The notes below the pieces were generated by a model that saw only the letters and a program-made list of their open reading frames with translations, ran no database searches and was not told where the DNA came from. DNA of 16,029 bases. Source: an uncultured Succinatimonas sp. (GTDB taxonomy: Bacteria; Pseudomonadota; Gammaproteobacteria; Enterobacterales; Succinivibrionaceae). Numbering within the stretch: position 1 is the stretch's first letter; every line of letters starts with the position of its first letter. Positions 7,643 through 15,418 of the stretch are shown here, in pieces. The DNA is taken from NCBI GenBank assembly GCA_900548485.1, contig URKL01000008.1:1-16029 (forward strand). The letters run 5' to 3'. The position numbers and the translations under genes were made by a program.

Positions 7643-10075
7643 ATGTCCGAAGAAAAAAACAACAGTGGTTATGATCCTTCGAGCATCAAGGTTTTGCATG
7701 GTTTGGAAGCTGTAAGAAAGCGTCCAGGTATGTATATTGGTGATACTGATGATGGATCAGGTCTTCATCATATGGTTTTTGAGGCTGTTGATAATGCTAT
7801 TGACGAGGCCTTAGCTGGTTTTTGTACCCATATTGAAGTTGTAATTCATACTGATGGCTCCGTATCTTGTACTGATAATGGGCGCGGTATCCCTGTTGCT
7901 ATGCATCCTGAGGAAAATCGCTCTGCTGCCGAAGTTGTAATGACTGTATTACACGCCGGAGGCAAATTTGATTCTAATTCCTATAAGGTCTCAGGTGGAC
8001 TTCATGGTGTAGGTATTTCTGTTGTTAATGCCTTATCAGATAAATTAGTTTTGACTATTCGCCGTGATCATCATGTTTGGCAACAAACTTATCTAAATGG
8101 TGGTAATCCAGAAGCTCCGATTCATATTATTGGAGATACTGAAGAGACTGGTACATCTGTAAGATTTTGGCCATCAAATAACATCTTTAGTAATACAACT
8201 TTTGATTATGGTGTATTACTCAAGCGTTTAAGAGAGTTATCTTTCTTAAACTCAGGTATTCGAATTTCTATAACTGACAAAAGAGAAGATCCTGTTAAAA
8301 CAGAGGTGTTCCACCATGAAGGTGGAATTCTTGAGTTTGTAAAATACTTAAATAAGGGCAAAACCCCTCTTAACCAGAAGATTTTCCACTTTAGTAAAAT
8401 ATGTGATGACCATATCTCTGTTGAAGTTGGTATGCAGTGGACTGATGGGTATAGCGAGAGTGTTTACTGCTTTACTAATAATGTGCCACAAAAAGATGGT
8501 GGTACTCATTTAGCAGGATTTAAGAGAGCCCTGACCACTACATTTAATAATTATTTAGAAAAGCAAGGCTATACTAAGAAGCATAAAGTTTCTACATCTG
8601 GTGACGATGCTCGAGAAGGTTTAACAGCTGTTATTTCAGTCAAGATGCCAGATCCTAAGTTTTCATCACAGACTAAGGATAAGTTAGTATCATCTGAAGC
8701 CTCTGCTGCTGTTAGTAACTCTGTGATTAATTATTTAGAAGATTTTTTAGAAGAGAATCCTGCTGATGCTGATACAATCTGTATGAAGATTGTTGAAAGC
8801 GCACGTGTCAGAGAAGCTATGCGCAAGGCTAGAGATTTATCTAGAAAGAAAGGTATTGATGTTAATTCAATGCCAGATAAGTTAGTGCCTTGTAGAGAAA
8901 AAGATCCTGCTTTATCAGAAATATTCTTGGTAGAGGGAGACTCAGCAGGTGGTTCTGCAAAAAATGGAAGAGATTCTAAATTCCAGGCAATTCTTCCTTT
9001 AAGAGGTAAAATCTTAAACGTAGAAAAGGCTAGATTTGATCGCATGATTCAATCTCAACAAATTGGTACCTTAGTATCTGTTTTTGGTTGTGGAATTGGT
9101 AAAGAGGATTACAATCCAGACAAATTTAGATATCACAATGTCATCATTATGACTGATGCTGATGTTGACGGTGCTCATATTAGAATTTTATTATTAACAT
9201 TTTTCTACAGACAAATGCCTGAGCTTATTGAGCGCGGTTATGTTTATGTTGCTCAGCCACCTCTTTATAAATACCAAAAAGGTAAACAAGTACGTTATGT
9301 ATTAAGTGATAAGGAAGCTTTGCAGTATAAGACTAATATGGCTCTAGAATCAGGATCCATTTATGTCAACGCTGATGCAGCTCCGCTTTCAGGCATACCT
9401 TTAGAGAAGTTGTTTAATGATTACAATAAGGTAATGTCCAGATTACCTAAATTAACTCAAAAGTACGAAAAAGATATTGTTATCAACCTTGTTTACTTTA
9501 AATTATTATCTGAAGAAGATAGAAAAAATCGTGACGTAGTTGCTAATTGGACTGCTGAGTTTATTAAGACTTTGCCATCTAATGCTTCAGAAGGCGTATT
9601 CTTTAAATCAGATGTCGATTATGACGCTGTAGCTGATAAATATAATCCTGTAATTATTCAGCATATTCACGGAATTGATTATCGCTATGTTTTAGATGAA
9701 AACTTCTATGAGTCTTTAGATTATTCTATGCTTCGTTCTATGAATGAACGAGTTTCAGATTTAATTGAGGATGGAGGTTTTGTTCTTTCAGGATCTAAGA
9801 AAATCTTGGTTAAGAATTTCCATGAGGCTTATGAGACTCTTATGAAGGAAGGCTTTACTGGAGTTAAGATTCAGCGTTATAAAGGTTTAGGTGAAATGAG
9901 CCCTGAACAGTTATCTGAGACGACAATGAATCCAGCTAGCAGAAGCTTGCTTAAAGTTAATATTACCGATGCTATGGAAGCAGATCGCTTATTCAACGAA
10001 TTGATGGGTGAGGATGTTGAAAATAGAAGAGCTTTTATTTCAGAAAATGCTTCGCGTGCAACTATTGATATTTAA
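7643..10075 (+). CDS. gyrB: DNA gyrase subunit B
   Basis: ATPase subunit of gyrase, which with GyrA introduces negative supercoils. The 810-residue product has the GHKL ATPase domain (EAVDNAIDEA 47-56 with the catalytic glutamate and Mg-binding asparagine, TDNGRGIP 77-84, GGLHGVG 118-124), the transducer domain with lysine in KMPDPKF (about 334-340), and the TOPRIM domain with EGDSAGG (431-437) and TDADVDGAH (504-512). About 160 residues are inserted between TOPRIM and the C-terminal QRYKGLGEMSPEQL motif, the form typical of gammaproteobacteria. The start is supported by AGAGGA at 7633-7638. Last gene of the dnaA run; followed by stem-loops that probably terminate it. Confidence 0.98.
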   Translation: MSEEKNNSGYDPSSIKVLHGLEAVRKRPGMYIGDTDDGSGLHHMVFEAVDNAIDEALAGFCTHIEVVIHTDGSVSCTDNGRGIPVAMHPEENRSAAEVVMTVLHAGGKFDSNSYKVSGGLHGVGISVVNALSDKLVLTIRRDHHVWQQTYLNGGNPEAPIHIIGDTEETGTSVRFWPSNNIFSNTTFDYGVLLKRLRELSFLNSGIRISITDKREDPVKTEVFHHEGGILEFVKYLNKGKTPLNQKIFHFSKICDDHISVEVGMQWTDGYSESVYCFTNNVPQKDGGTHLAGFKRALTTTFNNYLEKQGYTKKHKVSTSGDDAREGLTAVISVKMPDPKFSSQTKDKLVSSEASAAVSNSVINYLEDFLEENPADADTICMKIVESARVREAMRKARDLSRKKGIDVNSMPDKLVPCREKDPALSEIFLVEGDSAGGSAKNGRDSKFQAILPLRGKILNVEKARFDRMIQSQQIGTLVSVFGCGIGKEDYNPDKFRYHNVIIMTDADVDGAHIRILLLTFFYRQMPELIERGYVYVAQPPLYKYQKGKQVRYVLSDKEALQYKTNMALESGSIYVNADAAPLSGIPLEKLFNDYNKVMSRLPKLTQKYEKDIVINLVYFKLLSEEDRKNRDVVANWTAEFIKTLPSNASEGVFFKSDVDYDAVADKYNPVIIQHIHGIDYRYVLDENFYESLDYSMLRSMNERVSDLIEDGGFVLSGSKKILVKNFHEAYETLMKEGFTGVKIQRYKGLGEMSPEQLSETTMNPASRSLLKVNITDAMEADRLFNELMGEDVENRRAFISENASRATIDI

Positions 10076-10103
10076 GTTTTAATAAAAAATCCAAGACATA
10101 TTT

Positions 10104-10142
10104 TAGTATGGAGCAAGAAATTTAAGTTTCTAATTCATACTA
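10104..10142 (+). other. Two-part stem-loop downstream of gyrB
   Basis: TAGTATG (10104-10110) pairs with CATACTA (10136-10142), and inside it AGAAA (10116-10120) pairs with TTTCT (10127-10131) around a 6-nt loop. The two stems are separated by an unequal internal loop (5 and 4 nt). There is no T-tract after it, so it is not a classical terminator by itself; it may protect the gyrB mRNA 3' end or belong to a small RNA. No ORF covers it. Confidence 0.4.
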
Positions 10143-10150
10143 GCAGAAAT

Positions 10151-10200
10151 AAAGGCTTGTTTCCTAAAATTAATTGGAGATAAGCCTTTTAACTTTTACT
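10151..10200 (+). terminator. Probable gyrB terminator
   Basis: AAAGGCTT (10151-10158) pairs exactly with AAGCCTTT (10182-10189); the stem can be prolonged inward by GTTTCC (10159-10164) against GGAGAT (10176-10181) with G-U wobbles, giving up to 14 pairs and an 11-nt AT loop. It is followed by a T-rich but interrupted tail (TTAACTTTTACT). Position, about 75 nt behind gyrB, fits the end of the dnaA-dnaN-recF-gyrB transcript. Confidence 0.65.
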
Positions 10201-10360
10201 GTATTTAAATTTTTTACTTCATATTTTTGAGCTATTTTTAATTTTGTTAGTATTTATACATATGTAAAAATACTTTTATAAATCACAGGTGGCATATTAT
10301 TTCTAATACCTAGAATGATGGATATTTAGTAGATTTTTCCTAGAAATGAACAACATAATT

Positions 10361-10672
10361 TGTTCCACGTGGAACAAATAATCATCAAAAAGAAATAAAT
10401 CTAAGAGAGTAAAACAGGAGATCTTGTTTAAGCGTGTTCCACGTGGAACAAATAATCATCAAAAAGAAATAAATCTAAGAGAGTAAAACAGGAGATCTTG
10501 TTTAAGCGTGTTCCACGTGGAACAAATAATCATCAAAAAGAAATAAATCTAAGAGAGTAAAACAGGAGATCTTGTTTAAGTGTGTTCCACGTGGAACAAA
10601 TAATCATCAAAAAGAAATAAATCTAAGAGAGTAAAACAGGAGATCTTGTTTAAGTGTGTTCCACGTGGAACA
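10361..10672. repeat. Tandem array of five perfect parS centromere sites, 74-bp period
   Basis: The 16-bp perfect palindrome TGTTCCACGTGGAACA occurs at 10361-10376, 10435-10450, 10509-10524, 10583-10598 and 10657-10672, each exactly 74 bp apart. It matches the known bacterial chromosomal parS consensus bound by ParB/Spo0J, in the TTCC...GGAA form found in Pseudomonas-type gammaproteobacteria. The four 58-bp spacers are identical except for one base next to the right-hand site (C at 10433 and 10507, T at 10581 and 10655). Each spacer contains one GATC within AGATCT (first copy 10419-10424) flanked by AAACA and TGTTT. No ORF crosses the array. Chromosomal parS sites are usually single and scattered, so a regular array is unusual. 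Function as a ParB loading site is inferred from the motif; parAB are not in the window. Confidence 0.9.
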
Positions 10673-10700
10673 AATATCTGGCAAATATAATTATGTAAGT

Positions 10701-10716
10701 TATTCCATATGAAACA
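10701..10716. repeat. Degenerate parS-like site beyond the array
   Basis: TATTCCATATGAAACA matches 12 of 16 positions of the array site and keeps TTCCA and the AACA end, but has lost the central CACGTG (here CATATG). It lies 44 bp, not 74 bp, after the last perfect site. It may be a decayed or weak ParB site, or chance in AT-rich DNA. Confidence 0.3.
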
Positions 10717-10830
10717 ATCAAAGTTGTAAATAAAGAACTAGAGTTTATATTCTTATTTTTAATTGTTAATTAAGATGGTTTAGCTTTTGATACTAAAAAA
10801 CACAATAAAATTTGACTAGTAGCTAAGATA

Positions 10831-11649
10831 TCAATCAAACGCCAAAGGGAATTTAAATTCAGGGCGGTAGTTAATGGTGTCTTTGTTATTTATTTTTGCA
10901 TAAAGCTCGATAGCTTTAGCGAATATATTTATAAATATTAGTTTATTATCAAAACTACTATTATCTTTTGATAAATTTGTGAGCTTATATGTTATATCCA
11001 TGTGTAGCTCAGACGTATTTGCTGTAAATAGATTTAGGTAATAAAAATCCACAAGGCTAACTTGTTCAAGATATCTGGCAAAAGTTTCCGATGGACTTGT
11101 AAATAAAAAAATTAGTACATCATTTTTATAAAGAGTTTTTATTTGAGGTTTTAAGCAATCTTCATCAAGATGTCTTTCACAGGGTTTATCAAGTTTGATT
11201 AAGATATGGTAAAGAATATCTGCAAAGATAGAATTATTTTTATCAGAAAATATTAAGCAACGATTTGCGTTAAGAATTTTTTTAATAAAATTTAAAACTT
11301 CAGGTTGATTAAAAATTTCTTGAAGTTTGGATATAGATTGTTGCTTTTCCTGACAAATGATATTGAATAGATTTTTTTCTGAAATGCTTTGATTTGAGGG
11401 GATGTTTGTAAGATCACTAAATGTGTAAGCACTTAAAGCAAATTTGAAATCAGGAAATCCTTTGTATCCAAATCTTTTGCAAAATCTGAAAACTGACGGC
11501 TGTGAAACATTGATACGTGTAGCAAGACTAGCAATACTTTCAGAGGCTACTCTCTGAGGGTTCTCTAAGATTATAGATGCAATGCGACGTTCAGTTTTGG
11601 TCAAATCATTGAAGGATGCTCTCATTCTTTCAAGAATATTATTTTGCAT
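10831..11649 (-). CDS. MurR/RpiR (HexR-like) family transcriptional regulator
   Basis: A 272-residue DNA-binding protein of the RpiR family, whose members sense phosphorylated sugars through a SIS domain and control sugar metabolism genes. The N-terminal domain (about 1-75) is clear: LTKTERRIASIILENP (16-31), then a helix-turn-helix SIASLATRINVSQPSVFRFC (38-57), followed by GFPDFKFALS (64-73), closest in style to HexR. The C-terminal region (about 120-250) has the position of a SIS domain but is worn: the glycine-rich ligand loop is replaced by CLIFSDKNNSIF (131-142) and the SxSGxT loop by FTSPSETF (183-190). Ligand and targets are therefore unknown. It is a single leftward gene between the parS array and an AT-rich region, probably with its own promoter. 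The coding sequence is notably AT-rich but intact. Confidence 0.85.
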   Translation of the reverse strand: MQNNILERMRASFNDLTKTERRIASIILENPQRVASESIASLATRINVSQPSVFRFCKRFGYKGFPDFKFALSAYTFSDLTNIPSNQSISEKNLFNIICQEKQQSISKLQEIFNQPEVLNFIKKILNANRCLIFSDKNNSIFADILYHILIKLDKPCERHLDEDCLKPQIKTLYKNDVLIFLFTSPSETFARYLEQVSLVDFYYLNLFTANTSELHMDITYKLTNLSKDNSSFDNKLIFINIFAKAIELYAKINNKDTINYRPEFKFPLAFD

Positions 11650-12041
11650 AAAACCACCATCTTACCTTTAATGATTAAAATAAACAGATATTGATTTAAT
11701 TATGCCATAGCTATATTTAAATATTTGTTTGTTATGTATTTTTTTTACAATATGTTATATCTCTCAAAATTATTTTGACTGTGTTTTTTTTTATTATCTA
11801 AAAAACTTAACTAGTAAATAGTTAGCCATAATGTTTAAAAAATAATATTTTTTAGAGCTAATTTTGAAGTAGATATTCGTGTTTACAATCCTCGATATAT
11901 AAAAATCAAAATTAAATAAAAAACAAAGAGAAAATGTTTTTTTAGTATCGAAAAAAATTTTTAAATCCACAAATAAATAGATTTGCTGTTAAGATTTATA
12001 GCGATTGATATAACAGAGAGATGTTTTTAATAAATTTAAAA

Positions 12042-12075
12042 GGCATGAATCTTATTTACTATAAGAAATCATGCC
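12042..12075 (-). terminator. Probable glyQS operon terminator
   Basis: GGCATGA (12042-12048) pairs with TCATGCC (12069-12075) and the inner arms CTTAT (12051-12055) and ATAAG (12061-12065) also pair exactly, giving a 12-bp interrupted stem with a 5-nt loop. Read leftward, in the glyS direction, the hairpin is followed by TTTTAAATTTATT. It lies about 80 nt behind the glyS stop, the expected place. Confidence 0.7.
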
Positions 12076-12090
12076 CTTAGATATATTTTT

Positions 12091-12138
12091 AATATGGACT
12101 AAATATTTTGGCCCATATTCTCTAATCTAAGATTAGAG
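12091..12138. repeat. Two adjacent inverted repeats at the glyS 3' end
   Basis: CTCTAATCT (12120-12128) and AGATTAGAG (12130-12138) are perfect 9-bp arms around one A, too tight for an RNA hairpin with full pairing but typical for a protein-binding palindrome; as RNA the inner pairs would open. Beside it AATATGG (12091-12097) pairs with CCATATT (12113-12119). Together with the terminator further left they make a compact structured 3' UTR for glyS. The repeats are seen; function is unknown. Confidence 0.45.
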
Positions 12139-12157
12139 GGAGCATATTTTGTTAATT

Positions 12158-14224
12158 CTAATAAAGTACAGAAATGTCGGCCGTATTAGACATTAACTTG
12201 GATAGGTTAAATAAAATAGCTAAGCGGTTATTTTTGATATTTAAATCTTCTACATTCACCATAACTTTTTCGAAGAAGTTATCAACATCATCCTTAAGCT
12301 CAGCTAAGGTAGATAAAGCGCCCTTATAGTCACCATTGTTATAAAAATCAGTAATCTTTCCTGAAAGCATATCAACGTGGTTCATAAGAATTCTTTCAGC
12401 TTCTTCTTGGAAGAGTTCAGCTTGTACCTTAGTATTTACTGTTTCAGCCTTGCTTAAGATATTGCTAATACGTTTGTATGCAGAAGCTAAATCTGCAGCC
12501 TGAGGCAATTGCTTAAACTCTTTAACAGCTTTAACCCTCATATTGAAGTCTAAAATACTGCTTGGCTTTACGCTTAATACAGATAAGAATATAGAGGCTT
12601 CAATACCTTGATCCTGGTAGTAGAACTTCAAACGGTTAAAAATAAAATCAGCAACATCAGATGCTGTTTGTTTATTCTTAAGCTTGGAGTTTAAAAGCTC
12701 GCAAGTGTAAGCAATAGTGTCGACTAAATTGAGTTCAACGTTGTTTTCAATGATAATTCTAATTAAACCGATAGCAGCACGTCTTAAACCAAAAGGATCT
12801 TTATCTCCTTTAGGTAACATGTTGATACCAAAGATACCTACTAGGGTGGTTAATTTTTCTGCTAAAGATACAGCAATTTGAACTGGTTTAGTAGGAACTT
12901 TATCGCCAGCAAAACGTGGACAATATTGCTCAAAGATTGCCTCAGCGACATCCTGATCTTCACCATCAAGTTCAGCATAGTGCATGCCCATGATACCTTG
13001 AGTATCAGTGAACTCTGTAACCATGGTGGTTGCTAAATCGCATTTAGCTAAAATAGCAGCACGAGATGCTTTGCAAGGATCGGCTTTGATCTGATTGGCA
13101 ATATACACAGCTAATTTTTCAACAATACGGCTACGATCTGCTAAGGAACCAATATCCTTTTGGTAAACAATATTCTCTAATCTTTCAAAGAATGATTCTA
13201 AGCTGTGCTTTCTATCTGTATTGAAGAAGAACTCAGCATCGGAAAGACGTGGTCTAACAACACGTTCATTTCCTGAAATTAAAGATGTTGAGTCTTTAGG
13301 ATTGATATTGCTTACGAAAGCAAAAACCGGTAAAAGTTTACCTTCTTTGTTATAAATCGGGAAGTACTTTTGGTCACCTTTCATGGTGTAAACCAAAGCT
13401 TCAGAAGGAACCTTTAAGAATCGTTCTTCAAAGTTAGCTTGGAAAATAAATGGTGCTTCAACGATTGAGGTTACCTCTTCAACTAAAGCATCATCTAAAT
13501 CAGCAACGCCATTATTGTTATTAGCAATTCTGGTTACTTGTTCAATGATGGATTCTTTACGTTCTTCATAATCAGCAATTACACAACCTTCATTGCGTAA
13601 TTGTTCAACATAGTTCTCAGCTGACTGTAAGATAACTTGCTTTTGTCCTAAGAAGCGGTGACCATTGATGGCCTTAGAAGATTTAACACCAAGAATAGTA
13701 CAATCAACTAATTCTTCACCAAATAAAACGCATAAGGTATGGACAGGTCTTACAAATTCTTCATGTTTATCACCCCAATGCATGAGTCTTGGGATAGGTA
13801 AAGACTTAAGAGCATGTATGAATAGATCTGGAATTAAACTAGAAGTTTGAGCACCCAGTTTGGAGGTTTTAATGAATAACCACTCACCTTTATCGGTCTT
13901 AAGTCTGCTAGCTTGATCTATAGTAATACCATTGGCATTAGCCCAGCCTAAAGCAGCTTTTGAAGGATTTCCATTAGCATCAAAAGCAACTTTTACTGCA
14001 GGACCTTTGATCTCAATATTACGATCTTGCTGTTTGGTATCAAGATCGCAAATATATAAAGCTAATCTTCTTGGAGTTGCAAACCATTTTGAGTCGCTGA
14101 AGTTTAAGCCTTCATTTTTAAGTTGAGAGATAAAATCGTCATGTAACGATTGAGCCAATTTTCTTAAAGCCTTAGGAGGTAATTCTTCGGTACCTAATTC
14201 AATCAGTAAATTTTTAGTAGTCAT
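12158..14224 (-). CDS. glyS: Glycyl-tRNA synthetase beta subunit
   Basis: The beta subunit of the alpha2beta2 bacterial glycyl-tRNA synthetase provides tRNA recognition, while GlyQ provides the class II catalytic core. The product has 688 residues (E. coli 689). It opens with the diagnostic LLIELGTEELPPKAL (6-20), contains KGDQKYFP and RVVRPRLSDAEFFF in the central part, FTDTQGIMGMHYA in the HD-like segment and GDKDPFGLRRAAIG before the C-terminal helical anticodon-binding-type domain. The ATG at 14224 is preceded by AGGA, 8 nt upstream. It follows glyQ with a 14-nt gap, so the two subunits are made from one message. Nothing is missing. Confidence 0.98.
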   Translation of the reverse strand: MTTKNLLIELGTEELPPKALRKLAQSLHDDFISQLKNEGLNFSDSKWFATPRRLALYICDLDTKQQDRNIEIKGPAVKVAFDANGNPSKAALGWANANGITIDQASRLKTDKGEWLFIKTSKLGAQTSSLIPDLFIHALKSLPIPRLMHWGDKHEEFVRPVHTLCVLFGEELVDCTILGVKSSKAINGHRFLGQKQVILQSAENYVEQLRNEGCVIADYEERKESIIEQVTRIANNNNGVADLDDALVEEVTSIVEAPFIFQANFEERFLKVPSEALVYTMKGDQKYFPIYNKEGKLLPVFAFVSNINPKDSTSLISGNERVVRPRLSDAEFFFNTDRKHSLESFFERLENIVYQKDIGSLADRSRIVEKLAVYIANQIKADPCKASRAAILAKCDLATTMVTEFTDTQGIMGMHYAELDGEDQDVAEAIFEQYCPRFAGDKVPTKPVQIAVSLAEKLTTLVGIFGINMLPKGDKDPFGLRRAAIGLIRIIIENNVELNLVDTIAYTCELLNSKLKNKQTASDVADFIFNRLKFYYQDQGIEASIFLSVLSVKPSSILDFNMRVKAVKEFKQLPQAADLASAYKRISNILSKAETVNTKVQAELFQEEAERILMNHVDMLSGKITDFYNNGDYKGALSTLAELKDDVDNFFEKVMVNVEDLNIKNNRLAILFNLSKLMSNTADISVLY

Positions 14225-14238
14225 TTTTTTTCCTATCT

Positions 14239-15162
14239 CTAATTTTGGCCCTGATTGCGTTTACACATAGGGAAACCTAATTTTTCTCTGCTCTTGTAAT
14301 AAGCTTCAGCAACGGCCTTAGAGAGAGTTCTGATTCTTAAAATAAATCTTTGTCTTTCGGTTACAGAAATAGCATGTCTGGCATCTAGTAAATTAAAGCA
14401 GTGGGCTGCTTTTAAAATGCGTTCATATGCAGGCAATGGTAAAGGATTCTCAAGATTTAATAACTTGGTGCTTTCCTGTTCCATTTTGTCGAACATATTG
14501 AATAAAAATTCAGTATCAGCGTACTCGAAGTTATAGGTTGATTGCTCAACTTCGTTTTGATGGAAGATATCTCCATAGGTTACATCGCCATTAGCTGTAT
14601 GTGCCCAGATAAGATCATAAACAGTCTTCTTTTTCTGGATATACATAGCCAAACGTTCGAGACCATAAGTAAGTTCACCTGTAACAGGGAAGCATTCTAA
14701 ACCGCCAACTTGTTGGAAATAGGTAAATTGAGAAACTTCCATGCCATTTAACCAAATTTCCCAGCCTAACCCCCATGCTCCAAGAGTTGGGTTTTCCCAG
14801 TTATCCTCAACGAAGCGAATATCGTTTTCGGTAGGATCAAAACCTAACTCTTTGAGAGAACCTAAATAAAGTTCCTGAATATTATCTGGTGATGGTTTTA
14901 AGATTACTTGGAATTGATAATAGTGTTGTAATCTATTTGGGTTTTCACCATATCTTCCATCAGTAGGTCTTCTTGATGGTTGAACATAGGCGCAAGAAAT
15001 TGGCTCAGGACCTAGAGATCTTAAAAAGGTCATCGGGTGAGAAGTTCCTGCACCGACTTCCATGTCAAAAGGTTCAGCAATCATGCAGCCGTGCCGCATC
15101 CAGTAATCCTGTAAAGTTAGAATTAGTCCTTGAAAAGTTTGAAGGTCGTATGAATTTGACAT
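14239..15162 (-). CDS. glyQ: Glycyl-tRNA synthetase alpha subunit
   Basis: Catalytic class II subunit that activates glycine and charges tRNA-Gly in complex with GlyS. The 307-residue product is near-identical in layout to the E. coli protein (303): [13 protein letters not shown] (9-21), [15 protein letters not shown], the motif 2 region [36 protein letters not shown], and motif 3 YGLERLAMY. The start at 15162 aligns with known N-termini, although the nearest AAGG is about 13 nt upstream, so the ribosome binding site is weak. First gene of the glyQ-glyS pair; its promoter should lie in the 256-bp gap to tusA. Confidence 0.98.
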   Translation of the reverse strand: MSNSYDLQTFQGLILTLQDYWMRHGCMIAEPFDMEVGAGTSHPMTFLRSLGPEPISCAYVQPSRRPTDGRYGENPNRLQHYYQFQVILKPSPDNIQELYLGSLKELGFDPTENDIRFVEDNWENPTLGAWGLGWEIWLNGMEVSQFTYFQQVGGLECFPVTGELTYGLERLAMYIQKKKTVYDLIWAHTANGDVTYGDIFHQNEVEQSTYNFEYADTEFLFNMFDKMEQESTKLLNLENPLPLPAYERILKAAHCFNLLDARHAISVTERQRFILRIRTLSKAVAEAYYKSREKLGFPMCKRNQGQN

Positions 15163-15418
15163 CGTTAGTTTAAACCTTGCTAAGAGGTGTGGTTAAGATT
15201 AAATATGACATCTAATATGATGAGATAATAACCTTTCATTTTACCCTTAAAATGCTATTGTGTGGATATAAAACGCTATTAAAGACACTAAGAATAGCAA
15301 ATTTATGCCAAAAATAGTTCTATTAAGAAAAAACTCCCTATTCCCTATCATTTTTGAGCATTAGCCTTTTACCTTAAAATTAAGAAAACATAAAATAGTC
15401 TGTATTTCTAAAGGCTAG
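15163..15418. other. Intergenic region between tusA and glyQ (glyQ leader, tusA 3' end)
   Basis: TAGCCTTT (15362-15369) and AAAGGCTA (15410-15417) form an 8-bp stem directly behind the tusA stop with a long 40-nt interior that holds a further CTTAA/TTAAG pair; it may end the tusA transcript. Nearer to glyQ, GCTATT (15275-15280) pairs with AATAGC (15293-15298). A 7-bp direct repeat TCCCTAT occurs twice in a row at about 15346-15359. An isolated TGTGGATAT (15260-15268) matches the DnaA box at 8 of 9 positions. No T-box-like leader or clear glyQ promoter is recognisable. Confidence 0.5.

Larger units (their letters stand above)
10076..10830. other. 755-bp noncoding region between gyrB and the RpiR-type gene
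   Basis: Contents in order: two stem-loops behind gyrB (10104-10189), an AT-rich stretch with the palindrome TACATATGTA (10257-10266), an inverted repeat GAACAA/TTGTTC (10348-10353 and 10360-10365) touching the first parS, the five-site parS array (10361-10672), a degenerate parS (10701-10716) and about 110 bp of AT-rich DNA without a recognisable element before the stop codon of the leftward regulator gene. I see no coding potential on either strand. Confidence 0.8.
11650..12157. other. 508-bp very AT-rich noncoding region between glyS and the RpiR-type gene
   Basis: No ORF or RNA gene is recognisable. From right to left it should hold the glyS terminator (12042-12075) and then the promoter of the leftward regulator gene, which I cannot pin down because near-consensus AT hexamers are everywhere. 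Visible structures: palindrome ATATTTAAATAT (11713-11724), a T9 run (11784-11792), the inverted repeat TAAAAAATA/TATTTTTTA around one A (11836-11854), and an A7T5 tract (11951-11962) likely to bend DNA. A single 7-of-9 match to the DnaA box (AAATCCACA, about 11963-11971) is too weak to claim an origin. Confidence 0.7.

Noticed and set aside
8307..8322. TGTTCCAC followed by a partial right half inside gyrB, resembling parS
   Set aside because: Only 11 of 16 positions match and the sequence is explained by conserved GyrB coding (VFHHEGG).
8731..9045. Minus-strand 104-codon ORF inside gyrB
   Set aside because: Lies opposite the TOPRIM coding region of GyrB and shows no protein-like features of its own.
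10361..10672. CRISPR array
   Set aside because: Here the palindromic 16-mer and the 58-bp spacers are both repeated; CRISPR spacers are unique and shorter, and no cas genes are present.
13665..14126. Plus-strand ORFs inside glyS
   Set aside because: Antisense to a fully conserved synthetase gene; no ribosome binding site or family resemblance.
15260..15268. Single near-consensus DnaA box (TGTGGATAT) upstream of glyQ
   Set aside because: One 8-of-9 match without neighbours is expected by chance in AT-rich DNA and does not support an origin.
15163..15418. Possible T-box or glycine riboswitch ahead of glyQ
   Set aside because: No T-box sequence, specifier loop or glycine aptamer motifs are visible, and T-box control of glyQ is typical of Firmicutes rather than this group.
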